Source: Shewanella surugensis (GTDB lineage Bacteria > Pseudomonadota > Gammaproteobacteria > Enterobacterales > Shewanellaceae). From it: DNA of 64,000 nucleotides. The notes beneath the pieces are model-generated. The model worked only from the letters and a program-made list of their open reading frames with translations, ran no database searches and was not told the DNA's origin. Location of the stretch: NCBI RefSeq assembly GCF_023284005.1, contig NZ_JAKIKS010000003.1, positions 1 through 64,000 of the forward strand. The letters run 5' to 3'. Each line of letters begins with the position of its first letter. Position 1 is the first letter of the stretch. A program made the position numbers and the translations under genes. Shown here one piece after another: positions 1-8,995 of the stretch.

Positions 1-2
1 AG

Positions 3-125
3 GCTTTTTGGGCAAGGGGTTACTATGTTTCTACGGTTGGTTTGGATGAGGAAATGATAAAAGAGTACATACGAAACCAAGAAAAAAATGACATTCATCG
101 GGATCAATTAACACTCGGAATGTAG
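3..125 (+). CDS. IS200/IS605-family Y1 transposase, C-terminal fragment
   Basis: The frame is open from the window edge and ends in TAG after about 40 residues. It reads FWARGYYVSTVGLDEE then IKEYIRNQE, which is the conserved C-terminal helix region of IS200-like TnpA (HUH/Y1 transposases that move single-stranded DNA). The N-terminal HUH motif and the catalytic tyrosine context lie outside the window. Two hairpins follow directly (150-195), as expected for an IS200/IS605 right end. Whether the rest of the gene is intact cannot be judged here. Confidence 0.75.
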   Translation, partial: AFWARGYYVSTVGLDEEMIKEYIRNQEKNDIHRDQLTLGM

Positions 126-149
126 ATAGTGCCTTGGGCACGGACTTAA

Positions 150-195
150 GCCCTTTTAGGGCGTCACCCAAATAAGCCTCCGGCTTTGCCGGAGG
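150..195. mobile_element. Hairpins at the right end of the IS200/IS605-like element
   Basis: Two adjacent perfect hairpins follow the transposase stop: GCCCT/AGGGC (150-154 with 158-162) and CCTCCGGC/GCCGGAGG with a TTT loop (177-184 with 188-195). IS200/IS605 elements have subterminal hairpins, not terminal inverted repeats, and TnpA binds them. The exact cleavage site cannot be fixed by eye. From about 200 to 423 I see no gene. Confidence 0.55.
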
Positions 196-423
196 TAAGT
201 TAACTTGTTTGAAAAATGTACTTGAAGGTGTTTTTTTACGTTGGATTAATGGCTTAGAGAATAAATCATTCAATAAAGCTAAATTAAATGCAGAAAAATG
301 TTGAATCCTTGCTCGGGATCAGTAATTTTATAGCCACGAAGTTCAAACATGGGTTTTTGCAGAGTGCATTTTGTCGTGGTGACTCGTTTTTATTGCAAGC
401 CTGAACATCTATTGTTAACGCGT

Positions 424-441
424 ATCCGATGCAGATCGGAT
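424..441. repeat. Short inverted repeat in the aroA leader
   Basis: ATCCGAT and ATCGGAT (7 bp) are separated by GCAG, about 25 bases before the aroA start. It could be a leader hairpin, an operator or a leftover. No T-run follows, so it is not a convincing terminator. Confidence 0.3.
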
Positions 442-465
442 TGCACATTAAAGAAGAAGTGATTA

Positions 466-1749
466 ATGAAACAGCTACGTCTAGAGCCGATCAAACATAT
501 TCAAGGCAGTGTGAATATTCCAGGATCAAAAAGCATTTCCAACCGCGTTTTGTTACTTGGCACATTGGCAAAAGGGACCACGACACTGACAAATTTACTC
601 GACTCTGATGATATCAAATATATGTTGGCATCATTAAAACAGTTGGGTGTAAATTATCGACTCTCGAATAATAATACGGTATGTGAAGTTGAAGGCCTAG
701 CTGGACCGTTAAGTGCGGAACAAGCCCAAACCTTGTTTTTAGGCAATGCAGGCACGGCGATGCGACCGTTATGCGCCGCATTAACATTAGGGCAAGGGAA
801 GTTTACTTTAACCGGTGAGCCGCGTATGGAAGAGCGCCCTATCGGTGACTTAGTGGATGCTTTAAGGCAACTAGGGGCGCAAGTCACTTATTTGAAAAAT
901 GACGGTTTTCCGCCTTTAACCATTAATGCCACTGGGTTAAATGGGGGCGATGTTGAAATCGCAGGCGATCTTTCTAGTCAATTCTTAACGGCATTACTCA
1001 TGGTCGCGCCGCTTGCTAAAAGCCGTGTGGTGATAAAGATTAAAGGTGAATTAGTCTCTAAGCCTTATATTGATATTACATTAGCCTTGATGGCACAGTT
1101 TGGTGTCAAGGTAATTAATGAAAATTATCAGCGCTTTATTATTGAAACGGGACAATCTTATGTGTCTCCCGGTAAAGTGTTAGTGGAAGGTGATGCTTCT
1201 TCAGCGTCTTATTTTCTCGCTGCTGCAGCCATTAAAGGCGGAGAAGTGAAAGTTACGGGTGTGGGGAAGTTGAGTATCCAAGGGGATGTGAAGTTTGCGG
1301 ACGTGCTGGAAAAAATGGGGGCCGATATCGAGTGGGGTGATGATTATATTATTGCACGGGGCGCACCCTTAAAAGCGGTCGACTTAGATATGAATCATAT
1401 TCCCGATGCAGCAATGACGATTGCGACAACGGCTTTATTTGCCACGGGCACGACACATATTCGAAATATTTACAATTGGCGCATTAAAGAGACGGATAGA
1501 TTAGCGGCCATGGCGACCGAACTGCGTAAAGTGGGCGCGGTTGTCGATGAGGGGCAAGACTATATCAGTGTGACGCCACCGAAGGTGATCAATACTGCTG
1601 AGATTGACACGTATAACGATCATCGAATGGCGATGTGTTTTTCTATGGTCGCGTTTGCCGATTGTGGGATCACCATTAACGATCCCGATTGTACCTCAAA
1701 AACGTTCCCTGATTATTTCGAACGCTTTGCGTCTCTAGTGACTCGCTGA
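466..1749 (+). CDS. aroA: 3-phosphoshikimate 1-carboxyvinyltransferase (EPSP synthase)
   Basis: This is the sixth step of the shikimate pathway in the cytoplasm: it transfers enolpyruvyl from PEP to shikimate-3-phosphate. The 427 residues match the usual length of the enterobacterial-type enzyme. Visible signatures are PGSKSISNR near residue 20, [11 protein letters not shown] near residue 92, the [15 protein letters not shown] loop, [13 protein letters not shown] [11 protein letters not shown] in the second lobe, and [11 protein letters not shown] plus DHRMAM near the C-terminus. ATG follows a purine-rich AAAGAAGAAG. It lies upstream of cmk and rpsA, as in many gammaproteobacteria; the usual upstream partner is not in view because an IS fragment lies to the left. 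Confidence 0.97.
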   Translation: MKQLRLEPIKHIQGSVNIPGSKSISNRVLLLGTLAKGTTTLTNLLDSDDIKYMLASLKQLGVNYRLSNNNTVCEVEGLAGPLSAEQAQTLFLGNAGTAMRPLCAALTLGQGKFTLTGEPRMEERPIGDLVDALRQLGAQVTYLKNDGFPPLTINATGLNGGDVEIAGDLSSQFLTALLMVAPLAKSRVVIKIKGELVSKPYIDITLALMAQFGVKVINENYQRFIIETGQSYVSPGKVLVEGDASSASYFLAAAAIKGGEVKVTGVGKLSIQGDVKFADVLEKMGADIEWGDDYIIARGAPLKAVDLDMNHIPDAAMTIATTALFATGTTHIRNIYNWRIKETDRLAAMATELRKVGAVVDEGQDYISVTPPKVINTAEIDTYNDHRMAMCFSMVAFADCGITINDPDCTSKTFPDYFERFASLVTR

Positions 1750-1953
1750 TTGAAGTTTAATCAATATCTTGAGGGAACCTGATCGTCATTTCACGGTCTT
1801 AAACTGTGCCGTTTAAGGAAAAAATGAGCGTGGTATCTTTTTAAACGAGGTAAACTTAATGAAGTTTTTACCGCTTTTAGGCGGGAATTAGTTTATACTT
1901 CGCGCGCTCATTTTCAGTAGCTTCACGGAAGGTGGTTTTTGCGGAGAAATTTT

Positions 1954-2646
1954 ATGTCAGAACGGGCTCCTGTTGTCACTATTGACGGCCCTAGCGGCGC
2001 AGGGAAAGGCACCATTAGTCAGTTACTCGCCGAAAAGTTAGGTTGGAAACTGCTCGATAGTGGTGCAATATATCGAGTATTAGCACTGGCCGCTATTCAT
2101 CACAATGTTGAGTTGGATAATGAAGAGGCAATTACTGTACTGGCTGCGCATTTGGATGTGCAATTTTTACCGGGTAATGAAAATAAAGGGATTAAAGTCG
2201 TCCTTGAAGGTGAAGACGTCTCGACCACTATTCGGAGCCAAGAGTGCTCCGATGCTGCATCAAAAGTCGCTGCATTTCCACGTGTTAGGGAAGCATTATT
2301 ACGTCGGCAACGCGCATTTAATGAAGCGCCTGGCTTGATTGCCGATGGGCGAGATATGGGAACGGTTGTGTTTCCGAATACACCCGCTAAAATATTTTTA
2401 ACCGCTTCCGCAGCCGAAAGAGCGCAAAGGCGCTATAATCAGTTGCAGGACAAAGGCTTCGATGTTAATATTGATCGCCTTTTATTCGAGATAGAGGAAC
2501 GCGATGAGCGCGATATGAATCGTGCAGTGGCGCCTTTAGTCCCAGCTGACGATGCTTTGGTCATCGATACGTCGGGGATCGATATTGAGGATGTGGTTGA
2601 CTTAGTGTTGGCCCATATACAAATGAAATTACCAGTGCTGAGCTAA
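1954..2646 (+). CDS. cmk: Cytidylate kinase
   Basis: Phosphorylates CMP and dCMP to the diphosphates with ATP. The protein opens with [17 protein letters not shown], the P-loop of this family; [20 protein letters not shown] and the [10 protein letters not shown] lid region follow. I place the start at ATG 1954 (230 residues, typical length) because GGAG at 1943-1946 is well spaced. The open frame could extend 15 bases to a TTG at 1939, but that has no ribosome binding site. It lies between aroA and rpsA, a conserved arrangement. Confidence 0.95.
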   Translation: MSERAPVVTIDGPSGAGKGTISQLLAEKLGWKLLDSGAIYRVLALAAIHHNVELDNEEAITVLAAHLDVQFLPGNENKGIKVVLEGEDVSTTIRSQECSDAASKVAAFPRVREALLRRQRAFNEAPGLIADGRDMGTVVFPNTPAKIFLTASAAERAQRRYNQLQDKGFDVNIDRLLFEIEERDERDMNRAVAPLVPADDALVIDTSGIDIEDVVDLVLAHIQMKLPVLS

Positions 2647-2672
2647 GGTTAGCTTGGCACTAAACCATTCGC

Positions 2673-2700
2673 TTGCAAGGACGCAGTGAATTATTATACT
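2673..2700 (+). promoter_or_regulatory. Sigma-70-like promoter for rpsA
   Basis: TTGCAA and TATACT are separated by 16 bp, about 50 bases upstream of the rpsA start. Spacing and -10 sequence are close to consensus. It probably provides the strong rpsA transcription expected in addition to read-through from cmk. Confidence 0.5.
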
Positions 2701-2750
2701 GACTCCACGTCTAGGATGGGCAGTGGTTTATTAAAGAAAGTAACTTAAAC

Positions 2751-4418
2751 ATGACTGAATCTTTTGCTGATCTATTTGAACAATCCTTAGAAACTTTAGA
2801 GTTTCGTCCAGGTTCTATCGTTCGCGGTGTTGTTGTACGCATCGAAAACGGTACGGTACTGGTTGATGCGGGCCTTAAGTCTGAAAGCCCAATTCCAGCT
2901 GAACAGTTCAAAAACGCACAAGGCGTTCTTGAAATTGCTGTTGGCGATGAAGTTGATGTTGCTCTTGACTCTGTTGAAGATGGCTTCGGTGAAACACAAC
3001 TTTCTCGTGAAAAAGCTAAGCGTCATGAAGCTTGGATTGTTCTAGAAAAAGCGTATGAAGATGCTGAAACTGTAATCGGTATCATCAATGGTAAGGTTAA
3101 AGGCGGTTTCACTGTTGAATTAAACGGTATCCGTGCATTCCTACCAGGTTCTCTAGTTGACGTTCGCCCTGTTCGCGACACCGCTCACCTAGAAAACAAA
3201 GAATTAGAATTCAAAGTTATCAAGCTTGATCAGAAGCGCAACAACGTTGTTGTTTCTCGTCGTGCTGTTATCGAATCTGAAAGCAGCGCTGAGCGCGATG
3301 CACTTCTTGAGAATCTTCAAGAAGGTCAATCAGTTAAAGGTATCGTTAAGAACCTTACTGATTACGGAGCATTCGTAGACTTAGGCGGTGTTGACGGTCT
3401 TTTACATATCACTGATATGGCTTGGAAGCGTGTTAAGCACCCATCAGAAATCGTTAATGTTGGTGATGAAATCAACGTTAAAGTGCTTAAGTATGATCGT
3501 GAGCGCACTCGTGTATCACTTGGTCTTAAGCAACTTGGCGAAGATCCATGGTTAGAAATTAGTAAGCGCTACCCAGAGAACACACGTTTAACGGGCCGCG
3601 TCACTAACCTAACTGACTACGGTTGTTTCGTTGAAATTGAAGAAGGCGTTGAAGGTCTTGTTCACGTTTCTGAAATGGATTGGACTAATAAGAACATCCA
3701 CCCATCAAAGGTTGTTAACCTAGGTGATGAAGTTGAAGTTCTTGTTTTAGACATCGATGAAGAACGTCGTCGTATCTCTCTAGGTCTTAAGCAATGTAAG
3801 ACTAACCCATGGGATGATTTCGCCGAGCGTTTCAATAAAGGCGACAAAGTGTCTGGTAAGATCAAGTCAATCACTGACTTCGGTATCTTTATCGGTCTTG
3901 ACGGTGGCATCGACGGTCTGGTTCATCTTTCTGATATTTCTTGGAATGGTACTGGCGAAGACGCTGTTGCTGAATACAAGAAAGGCGACGAAATCAATGC
4001 AGTTGTACTTTCTGTTGACCCAGAACGTGAGCGTATCAGCTTAGGTGTTAAACAAACTGAAGACGATCCATTCAATGCATTCCTTGCTGATAAGAAGAAA
4101 GGTGTTGTTGTCCATGGTGTTGTTACAGCAGTTGACGCAAAAGGTGTTACAATTGAACTAGCTGAGACTGTTGAAGGTTACCTTCGCGTTTCAGATATAT
4201 CTCGTGAGCGTATCGAAGATGCATCAACAGTTTACTCTGTCGGTGACAAAGTCGAATCTAAGTTCATGGGTGTTGATCGTAAGAACCGCTCTATCAGCCT
4301 ATCTATCCGTGCGAAAGATGAAGCTGAAGAGAAAGAAGCAATGGCTAGCTTGAACAAGCAAGATGAAGTTGTCATGAGCAGTGCGATGGCTGAAGCGTTT
4401 AAAGCAGCTCGTAAATAA
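2751..4418 (+). CDS. rpsA: 30S ribosomal protein S1
   Basis: S1 binds mRNA and helps 30S subunits load structured leaders. At 555 residues it has the full six-repeat length. Successive S1/OB repeats are easy to see through recurring motifs such as [35 protein letters not shown] and [18 protein letters not shown], each followed by a GLxHxSDxxW block and an [12 protein letters not shown] end. Codon use is strongly biased (CGT, GGT, GTT, CTT), as expected of a highly expressed gene and unlike its neighbours. It is followed 79 bases later by ihfB, the usual order. Confidence 0.98.
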   Translation: MTESFADLFEQSLETLEFRPGSIVRGVVVRIENGTVLVDAGLKSESPIPAEQFKNAQGVLEIAVGDEVDVALDSVEDGFGETQLSREKAKRHEAWIVLEKAYEDAETVIGIINGKVKGGFTVELNGIRAFLPGSLVDVRPVRDTAHLENKELEFKVIKLDQKRNNVVVSRRAVIESESSAERDALLENLQEGQSVKGIVKNLTDYGAFVDLGGVDGLLHITDMAWKRVKHPSEIVNVGDEINVKVLKYDRERTRVSLGLKQLGEDPWLEISKRYPENTRLTGRVTNLTDYGCFVEIEEGVEGLVHVSEMDWTNKNIHPSKVVNLGDEVEVLVLDIDEERRRISLGLKQCKTNPWDDFAERFNKGDKVSGKIKSITDFGIFIGLDGGIDGLVHLSDISWNGTGEDAVAEYKKGDEINAVVLSVDPERERISLGVKQTEDDPFNAFLADKKKGVVVHGVVTAVDAKGVTIELAETVEGYLRVSDISRERIEDASTVYSVGDKVESKFMGVDRKNRSISLSIRAKDEAEEKEAMASLNKQDEVVMSSAMAEAFKAARK

Positions 4419-4497
4419 ATCATCGCCTGAAGTTCGGGGGTAGGCTGTTTCGCCCCTGTTAGGTGACTGTGTTTGGCTTGATAATAGAGGGTATAGG

Positions 4498-4785
4498 ATG
4501 ACAAAATCCGAACTGATCGAAAAATTGGCCACTAGGCAGTCGCAGCTGTCGGCTAAAGAAGTGGAAAGTGCAATAAAAGAAATGTTAGAGCAAATGGCAC
4601 TAACATTGGAAACGGGAGACCGGATCGAGATCCGAGGCTTCGGTAGCTTTTCACTTCATTATCGTGCACCTAGAATAGGTCGTAATCCAAAAACAGGTAC
4701 CTCTGTTGATTTGGATGGGAAGTATGTTCCGCACTTTAAGCCCGGAAAAGAACTGCGCGAACGTGTTGATGCCATCAACGCGTAA
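4498..4785 (+). CDS. ihfB: Integration host factor subunit beta
   Basis: DNA-bending nucleoid protein that pairs with IHF-alpha. The 95 residues show the family layout: N-terminal helices ([11 protein letters not shown]), [26 protein letters not shown] spanning the beta arm with its proline tip, and a C-terminal helix ending LRERVDAIN. It directly follows rpsA and is closed by an intrinsic terminator. The start is unambiguous, with AGAGGG upstream. Confidence 0.97.
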   Translation: MTKSELIEKLATRQSQLSAKEVESAIKEMLEQMALTLETGDRIEIRGFGSFSLHYRAPRIGRNPKTGTSVDLDGKYVPHFKPGKELRERVDAINA

Positions 4786-4798
4786 TTTACATTGTCTT

Positions 4799-4824
4799 AA
4801 AAGCCTCCTTTAGGAGGCTTTTTT
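4799..4824 (+). terminator. Intrinsic terminator after ihfB
   Basis: AAGCCTCC pairs with GGAGGCTT around a TTTA loop and is followed by a T-run. It lies 15 bases after the ihfB stop and separates the rpsA-ihfB unit from lapA. Confidence 0.9.
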
Positions 4825-4907
4825 ATGCCTAAAACTTATGTAGCGCTAGCTAGTTAATGTAAATTCTTAGATAATTAGATTATCTTGCAGCGTATAAGGA
4901 GTGTAAC

Positions 4908-5183
4908 GTGAAGTCTTTTATCATTGCGGTTGTTGTTGCTTTATTGTTTTTTTTAGCGCTTGTGTTCGGCGCCAGAAATGAGCAAGTGGTGACTATTAGT
5001 TATTTTATTGCTCAGGGAGAGTTTAGATTACCCGTGGTGTTGGCTGTGGTATTTCTAGCGGGCTTTATGCTGAGCTGGATGTTTGCGATATATCATATTA
5101 TGCGTTTAAAGTTAGCTTTGCGCACGATGAATAAAAAGTGTGATACATTAGCCATTCAAAAAAGTCAGGATATAGACGCTTAA
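4908..5183 (+). CDS. lapA: Lipopolysaccharide assembly protein LapA (DUF1049)
   Basis: Small inner-membrane protein of 91 residues with two hydrophobic helices (about 3-22 and 42-64) separated by an ARNEQVVTISYF loop, then a charged cytoplasmic tail. This is the LapA/YciS layout. The start is GTG at 4908, preceded by AAGGAG at 4896-4901. One base separates it from lapB, so the two are surely co-transcribed. In Enterobacteria LapA works with LapB in controlling LpxC and LPS assembly. Confidence 0.9.
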   Translation: MKSFIIAVVVALLFFLALVFGARNEQVVTISYFIAQGEFRLPVVLAVVFLAGFMLSWMFAIYHIMRLKLALRTMNKKCDTLAIQKSQDIDA

Positions 5184-5184
5184 T

Positions 5185-6345
5185 ATGCTTGAAATACTGT
5201 TTCTATTATTGCCCATAGCCGCTGGCTATGGATGGTATATGGGACGAAGAAGTGTGCGACAAAAAGACAGTAGTCAGCGTAATAAATTGAGCCGAGATTA
5301 TTTTACAGGTTTAAATTTTTTATTGTCTAATGAATCGGATAAAGCCGTTGATCTGTTTATCACCATGCTGGATGTGGATGATGAAACCATTGATACTCAT
5401 CTTTCTTTAGGCTCTTTGTTTCGTAAGCGAGGAGAAGTTGACCGAGCGATCCGTGTCCATCAAAACTTGATAGCCAGACCCCACTTAGCGCTTGAGCAAC
5501 GTGATATTGCGATGATGGAGTTAGGCAAAGATTATTTAGCGGCTGGGTTTTATGATCGCGCTGAAGAAATCTTTATTAATTTAGTGAACCAAGAAGATCA
5601 TAGTGAAGAGGCTGAAACAGAGCTGATTGCTATTTATCAGATCACTAAAGAGTGGCAAAAAGCCATTAATATTATTAAGAAATTAAAGCGAAAGCGGCAA
5701 CAAGTTCTTAAATCAATCTGCGCACATTTTTATTGTGAATTAGCGGATGAAGCGGATGAACTCAATGTTAGAAATAAATGCTTACAATCTGCCTTAAAAC
5801 ACGATCCAAAATCGGGTCGTACTTTATTAACGCTTGCGAAAAATTATCAAGACTCAGCTGAATTCACTTTATGTAAGCATATGTTGAATCAGCTGTTACT
5901 AGCTGATGTAGATTTATTTGCCGATGCGATAGTGACGGCAAAGACGGTTTATTCGGAGAGTCAGGATCCAGATGGATATTTAGATTTACTGAGGCAGGCC
6001 GTGTCACTTGATGCGGGAGCAAGTGTGACCATTTCTTTAGCCCAAACGATGATAGAGAAAGGCTTTCTTGAAGATGCTGAAGCCTTAGTTGTTGAAGGGT
6101 TATATCGGCATCCGACAATGAAGAGCTTTCAGCATTTGATGAAAATGCATTTACAACAAGCAGAAGAGGGTCAGGCAAAACAAAGTTTGACGATGCTTGA
6201 ACAGCTGGTTGAACAACAAATTAAATATCGTCCAGGATATCGTTGTAGTGAATGTGGTTTTCCTTCACATAGACTCTACTGGCATTGCCCATCGTGTAAG
6301 AATTGGGGCAGTATCAAGCGTGTTCGAGGACTTGATGGAGAGTAG
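5185..6345 (+). CDS. lapB: Lipopolysaccharide assembly protein LapB (YciM)
   Basis: TPR protein anchored by one N-terminal helix (MLEILFLLLPIAAGYGWYMG). The 386-residue length and layout match LapB, which recruits FtsH to degrade LpxC and so limits LPS synthesis. TPR-type helix pairs fill residues 35-330. The C-terminus carries a rubredoxin-like metal knuckle, CSECGF then CPSCKNWGS, the diagnostic LapB ending. It is preceded by lapA and followed by pyrF, the gene order known from E. coli. Confidence 0.95.
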   Translation: MLEILFLLLPIAAGYGWYMGRRSVRQKDSSQRNKLSRDYFTGLNFLLSNESDKAVDLFITMLDVDDETIDTHLSLGSLFRKRGEVDRAIRVHQNLIARPHLALEQRDIAMMELGKDYLAAGFYDRAEEIFINLVNQEDHSEEAETELIAIYQITKEWQKAINIIKKLKRKRQQVLKSICAHFYCELADEADELNVRNKCLQSALKHDPKSGRTLLTLAKNYQDSAEFTLCKHMLNQLLLADVDLFADAIVTAKTVYSESQDPDGYLDLLRQAVSLDAGASVTISLAQTMIEKGFLEDAEALVVEGLYRHPTMKSFQHLMKMHLQQAEEGQAKQSLTMLEQLVEQQIKYRPGYRCSECGFPSHRLYWHCPSCKNWGSIKRVRGLDGE

Positions 6346-6438
6346 TACATTCCTGTGTTATCTAAGCAAACGCGCTTTTAGTGTCATAAAATAGCGCGGT
6401 TCTCTTGGATATAATTTGATGAGGTTATTGGAGAAAAT

Positions 6439-7140
6439 ATGATTGATACACCTATTGTAGTTGCGCTTGATTATGACAATAAAAGTGAGGCATTGGGGTT
6501 AATCGATCAACTGGATCCTCAGATGTGTAGACTAAAAATTGGTAAAGAAATGTTTACTTTGTTTGGTCCTCAACTGGTGACTGAAATACATCAACGTGGA
6601 TTTGAATTGTTTTTAGATTTAAAGTTTCATGATATTCCTAATACCGTTGCTAAAGCCGTGACCTCAGCAGCAGAGCTGGGTGTGTGGATGACAAATGTGC
6701 ATGCTAGTGGCGGTTTAGCTATGATGCAAGCAGCAAAAAAAGCGCTGCTGCCTTATGGCGACAAAGCCCCTTTATTGATCGCTGTGACAGTATTAACGTC
6801 AATGAGCGATGAAGAGTTAATCCTTTTAGGGATAACCTGCACGGCAGCAGAGCAAGTTAAGCGATTAGCACAATTAACTCAGCAAGCAGGATTGGATGGC
6901 ATTGTTTGTTCGGCTCAAGAAGCAAGGACAATGAAGAGTACATTCGGAGATGATTTTACGCTGGTTACACCAGGGATCAGGCCCGCTGGGAGTGATAAAG
7001 GCGATCAACATAGGGTCATGACGCCGGTTGATGCGATAGCAGCGGGTGCTGATTATTTAGTAATAGGAAGGCCTATTACTCAGGCGAAAAATCCATTACA
7101 AGCATTAGAGGCGATTTATACGTCGTTAAATTGCCGTTAG
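6439..7140 (+). CDS. pyrF: Orotidine 5'-phosphate decarboxylase
   Basis: Last step of de novo UMP synthesis. The 233-residue TIM barrel starts with [21 protein letters not shown] holds the catalytic Lys-Asp pair. LVTPGIRP and [10 protein letters not shown] form the phosphate-binding end. The start follows a GGAG at a good distance. It lies downstream of lapAB as in enterobacteria. Confidence 0.97.
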   Translation: MIDTPIVVALDYDNKSEALGLIDQLDPQMCRLKIGKEMFTLFGPQLVTEIHQRGFELFLDLKFHDIPNTVAKAVTSAAELGVWMTNVHASGGLAMMQAAKKALLPYGDKAPLLIAVTVLTSMSDEELILLGITCTAAEQVKRLAQLTQQAGLDGIVCSAQEARTMKSTFGDDFTLVTPGIRPAGSDKGDQHRVMTPVDAIAAGADYLVIGRPITQAKNPLQALEAIYTSLNCR

Positions 7141-7183
7141 TATGAACAATATATTTGGGTATCAATAGAAAGAGACAATATTC

Positions 7184-7726
7184 ATGGCAAATCCATTTCA
7201 AGAGCAATTATTAAAAGCGGGTTTAGTAAGCAAGCAGAAAGTGCGTGATACTAAAACGCAAAAGAGAAGAGATAAAAAAGCTAAAGTTGATGATGGTTCT
7301 GCAATATTGAAACAAGAAATTAGCGCTAAGAAGCAAGCACAAGCTGAAAAAGATAAGGCGCTTAATGAGAAACGCTTTACAGAGGCGACAGAAAAAGGCT
7401 TAGTGAGGGGCTTAGTGACTGAGTTCACACGTTTAGCGATTAAAGCGCCTGCGGCTTCGGACATCAAGTTTAACTTTACGTTTAATAATAAAATTTTATC
7501 GTTATATGTTAATGATAAGCTACAGAGTGAATTGTTAACCGGACGCTTAGGCATTGTCCGTTACGAAGATAATAGTTACTTAGTGCCACATAAATTGGCT
7601 GAAAGAGTTCATTTGCTCGTGCCTGAATGGACGGGGTATCTTTGGGTTACCGATGAAGGTCAAGCCGTTGATGTCGAAGATGATCCTTATGCCGATTATG
7701 CTATCCCTGATGATTTAATGTGGTAG
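7184..7726 (+). CDS. DUF2058 family protein (YaiL-like)
   Basis: 180 residues beginning NPFQEQLLKAGLVSKQKV, with a strongly basic Lys-rich region (DTKTQKRRDKKAK) and a charged coiled-coil-like stretch to about residue 65. A compact domain follows, and the protein ends in an acidic VEDDPYADYAIPDDLMW tail. This is the DUF2058/YaiL pattern. The family is described as nucleoprotein- or polysome-associated but its role is not established. It stands 43 bases after pyrF and is closed by a perfect hairpin. Confidence 0.85.
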   Translation: MANPFQEQLLKAGLVSKQKVRDTKTQKRRDKKAKVDDGSAILKQEISAKKQAQAEKDKALNEKRFTEATEKGLVRGLVTEFTRLAIKAPAASDIKFNFTFNNKILSLYVNDKLQSELLTGRLGIVRYEDNSYLVPHKLAERVHLLVPEWTGYLWVTDEGQAVDVEDDPYADYAIPDDLMW

Positions 7727-7742
7727 TGAGTTTTTCTGAGAG

Positions 7743-7787
7743 TAATACCAATAAAAAGAATGCTGGGCATTCTTTTTATTGGTATTA
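7743..7787. terminator. Perfect 21-bp hairpin between convergent genes
   Basis: The arms 7743-7763 and 7767-7787 are perfectly complementary over 21 bp with a TGG loop. The arm sequence contains AATACCAATAAAAAG, so transcription in either direction gives a U-rich tail, and it can serve both the DUF2058 gene and the opposing EAL gene. The last three bases are the EAL stop codon. Confidence 0.7.
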
Positions 7788-8660
7788 GGCGCTACGGCGT
7801 TTAGGATTTTGAAGGCAAGATAAAGGCGCAATGATTTCAGTGAGTGAGCCCAATGTGGGTTTGGAAAAAAAATAGCCTTGCATATAGCGGATCCCGAGTT
7901 TCTTTAAGGTCAAATACTCTGTCATCGTTTCAATACCTTCTGCTAACAACATGATGTCTAGCTGCTGGCAAGTCACGATAATCCCTTGCACAATCGCTCT
8001 TTTATATTTATCGAGATCAATATTTTGGATAAGTGACATATCGAGTTTGACAATATCTGGGTGGATTTTCACAAGCCAGCCGAGTCCAGCATAGCCTGAT
8101 CCAAAGTCGTCAATCGCCACTTTTAAGCCGTTTTTTCGATAGACCTTCCGTAATTCAATGACTTTATTTAGATCGATAATTTCCTCCGCTTCCGTTAATT
8201 CTAAAACGAGTTGGGTTTTAGGAAAATTGAAGTGATTGGTTAATTGGTTTAATGACTGCATATGCAGAGAAGGTGATTTGACGACATTGGGACAGAAGTT
8301 GACGAACAGTCGTTTCTCTAAATGTAATGCAACGGCTGTTTGAATGGCACGAAAACGGCATTGTTGATCGAATTGGTATTGATGAGATGGAGCGACATGG
8401 GATAATACCGTTTCAGCGGACTCTCCAAATTCCCCCCTAACAAGCGCTTCATGGGCAATAACAGCATGACTAACAATATCGATAATAGGCTGAAATGCCA
8501 TTTTTATCCTAAAATTTTTAATTATCTGCTGTTGTTTTAATGCCCTAGGTGCCGTGTTATTTGACGTTGTATCCATATAATGCATTCCATTGCGGAGTGA
8601 ATAGGCTTTTTGTCGATCATTAAAAAGCCTTGAGTAAGTTGGATTGAGACTGCTTAGCAT
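7785..8660 (-). CDS. EAL-domain cyclic-di-GMP phosphodiesterase
   Basis: Predicted to hydrolyse c-di-GMP. All usual catalytic and metal-binding motifs are present in order: EALVRG, NFCPN, LELTE, AIDDFGSGYAGL, KLD, LLAEGIET and MQGYFFSKP. The domain fills nearly the whole protein after about 50 leading residues with no recognisable sensor. The start is uncertain: GTG/ATG at 8663/8660 has no clear ribosome binding site. An internal ATG at 8501, preceded by AGGAT and opening MAFQPIID, would give an EAL-only protein of 238 residues. It is divergent from the hybrid kinase, so the two may share control. Confidence 0.9.
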   Translation of the reverse strand: MLSSLNPTYSRLFNDRQKAYSLRNGMHYMDTTSNNTAPRALKQQQIIKNFRIKMAFQPIIDIVSHAVIAHEALVRGEFGESAETVLSHVAPSHQYQFDQQCRFRAIQTAVALHLEKRLFVNFCPNVVKSPSLHMQSLNQLTNHFNFPKTQLVLELTEAEEIIDLNKVIELRKVYRKNGLKVAIDDFGSGYAGLGWLVKIHPDIVKLDMSLIQNIDLDKYKRAIVQGIIVTCQQLDIMLLAEGIETMTEYLTLKKLGIRYMQGYFFSKPTLGSLTEIIAPLSCLQNPKRRSA

Positions 8661-8995
8661 CACGAGTATATATATAAGTGTAGCTTAGGATAGCGGGAGT
8701 GGAAGAGTGAGTGATTAACGCTAATTCCTCAGTGAGCTGAATATGGCATTATCAATTGGCTTGGGTATGTTTGTGCTTCCAAACGTACTCGGTTTAACGG
8801 ATTGACTTTATCTGGCGAGGAATAAAATAAAGCGATCAAATGATTGAACTAAATTATCCAGAGTTCAGGTTGATTAAATTTGTTCTACACTCAAAGTAAG
8901 TTCGATGGTCTCAGATAGTGGTCATTCTGCTATTGATGAATTTATGTTGTAGAAAACTATTTTATTAAAAATAAATTTAATATCTTGGGAATTTT
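8661..8995. other. Gene-free divergent promoter region
   Basis: This AT-rich interval must hold promoters for the EAL gene and the hybrid kinase. At 8854-8871 it contains TTATCCAGAGTTCAGGTT, which differs by one base from the terminal repeat of the 228-bp elements found elsewhere in the window. I see no second end or element body beside it. Nothing else is recognisable. Confidence 0.4.

Noticed and set aside
8854..8871. Third copy of the 228-bp element
   Set aside because: Only one terminal-repeat-like sequence with one mismatch is visible; no body and no second end were found.
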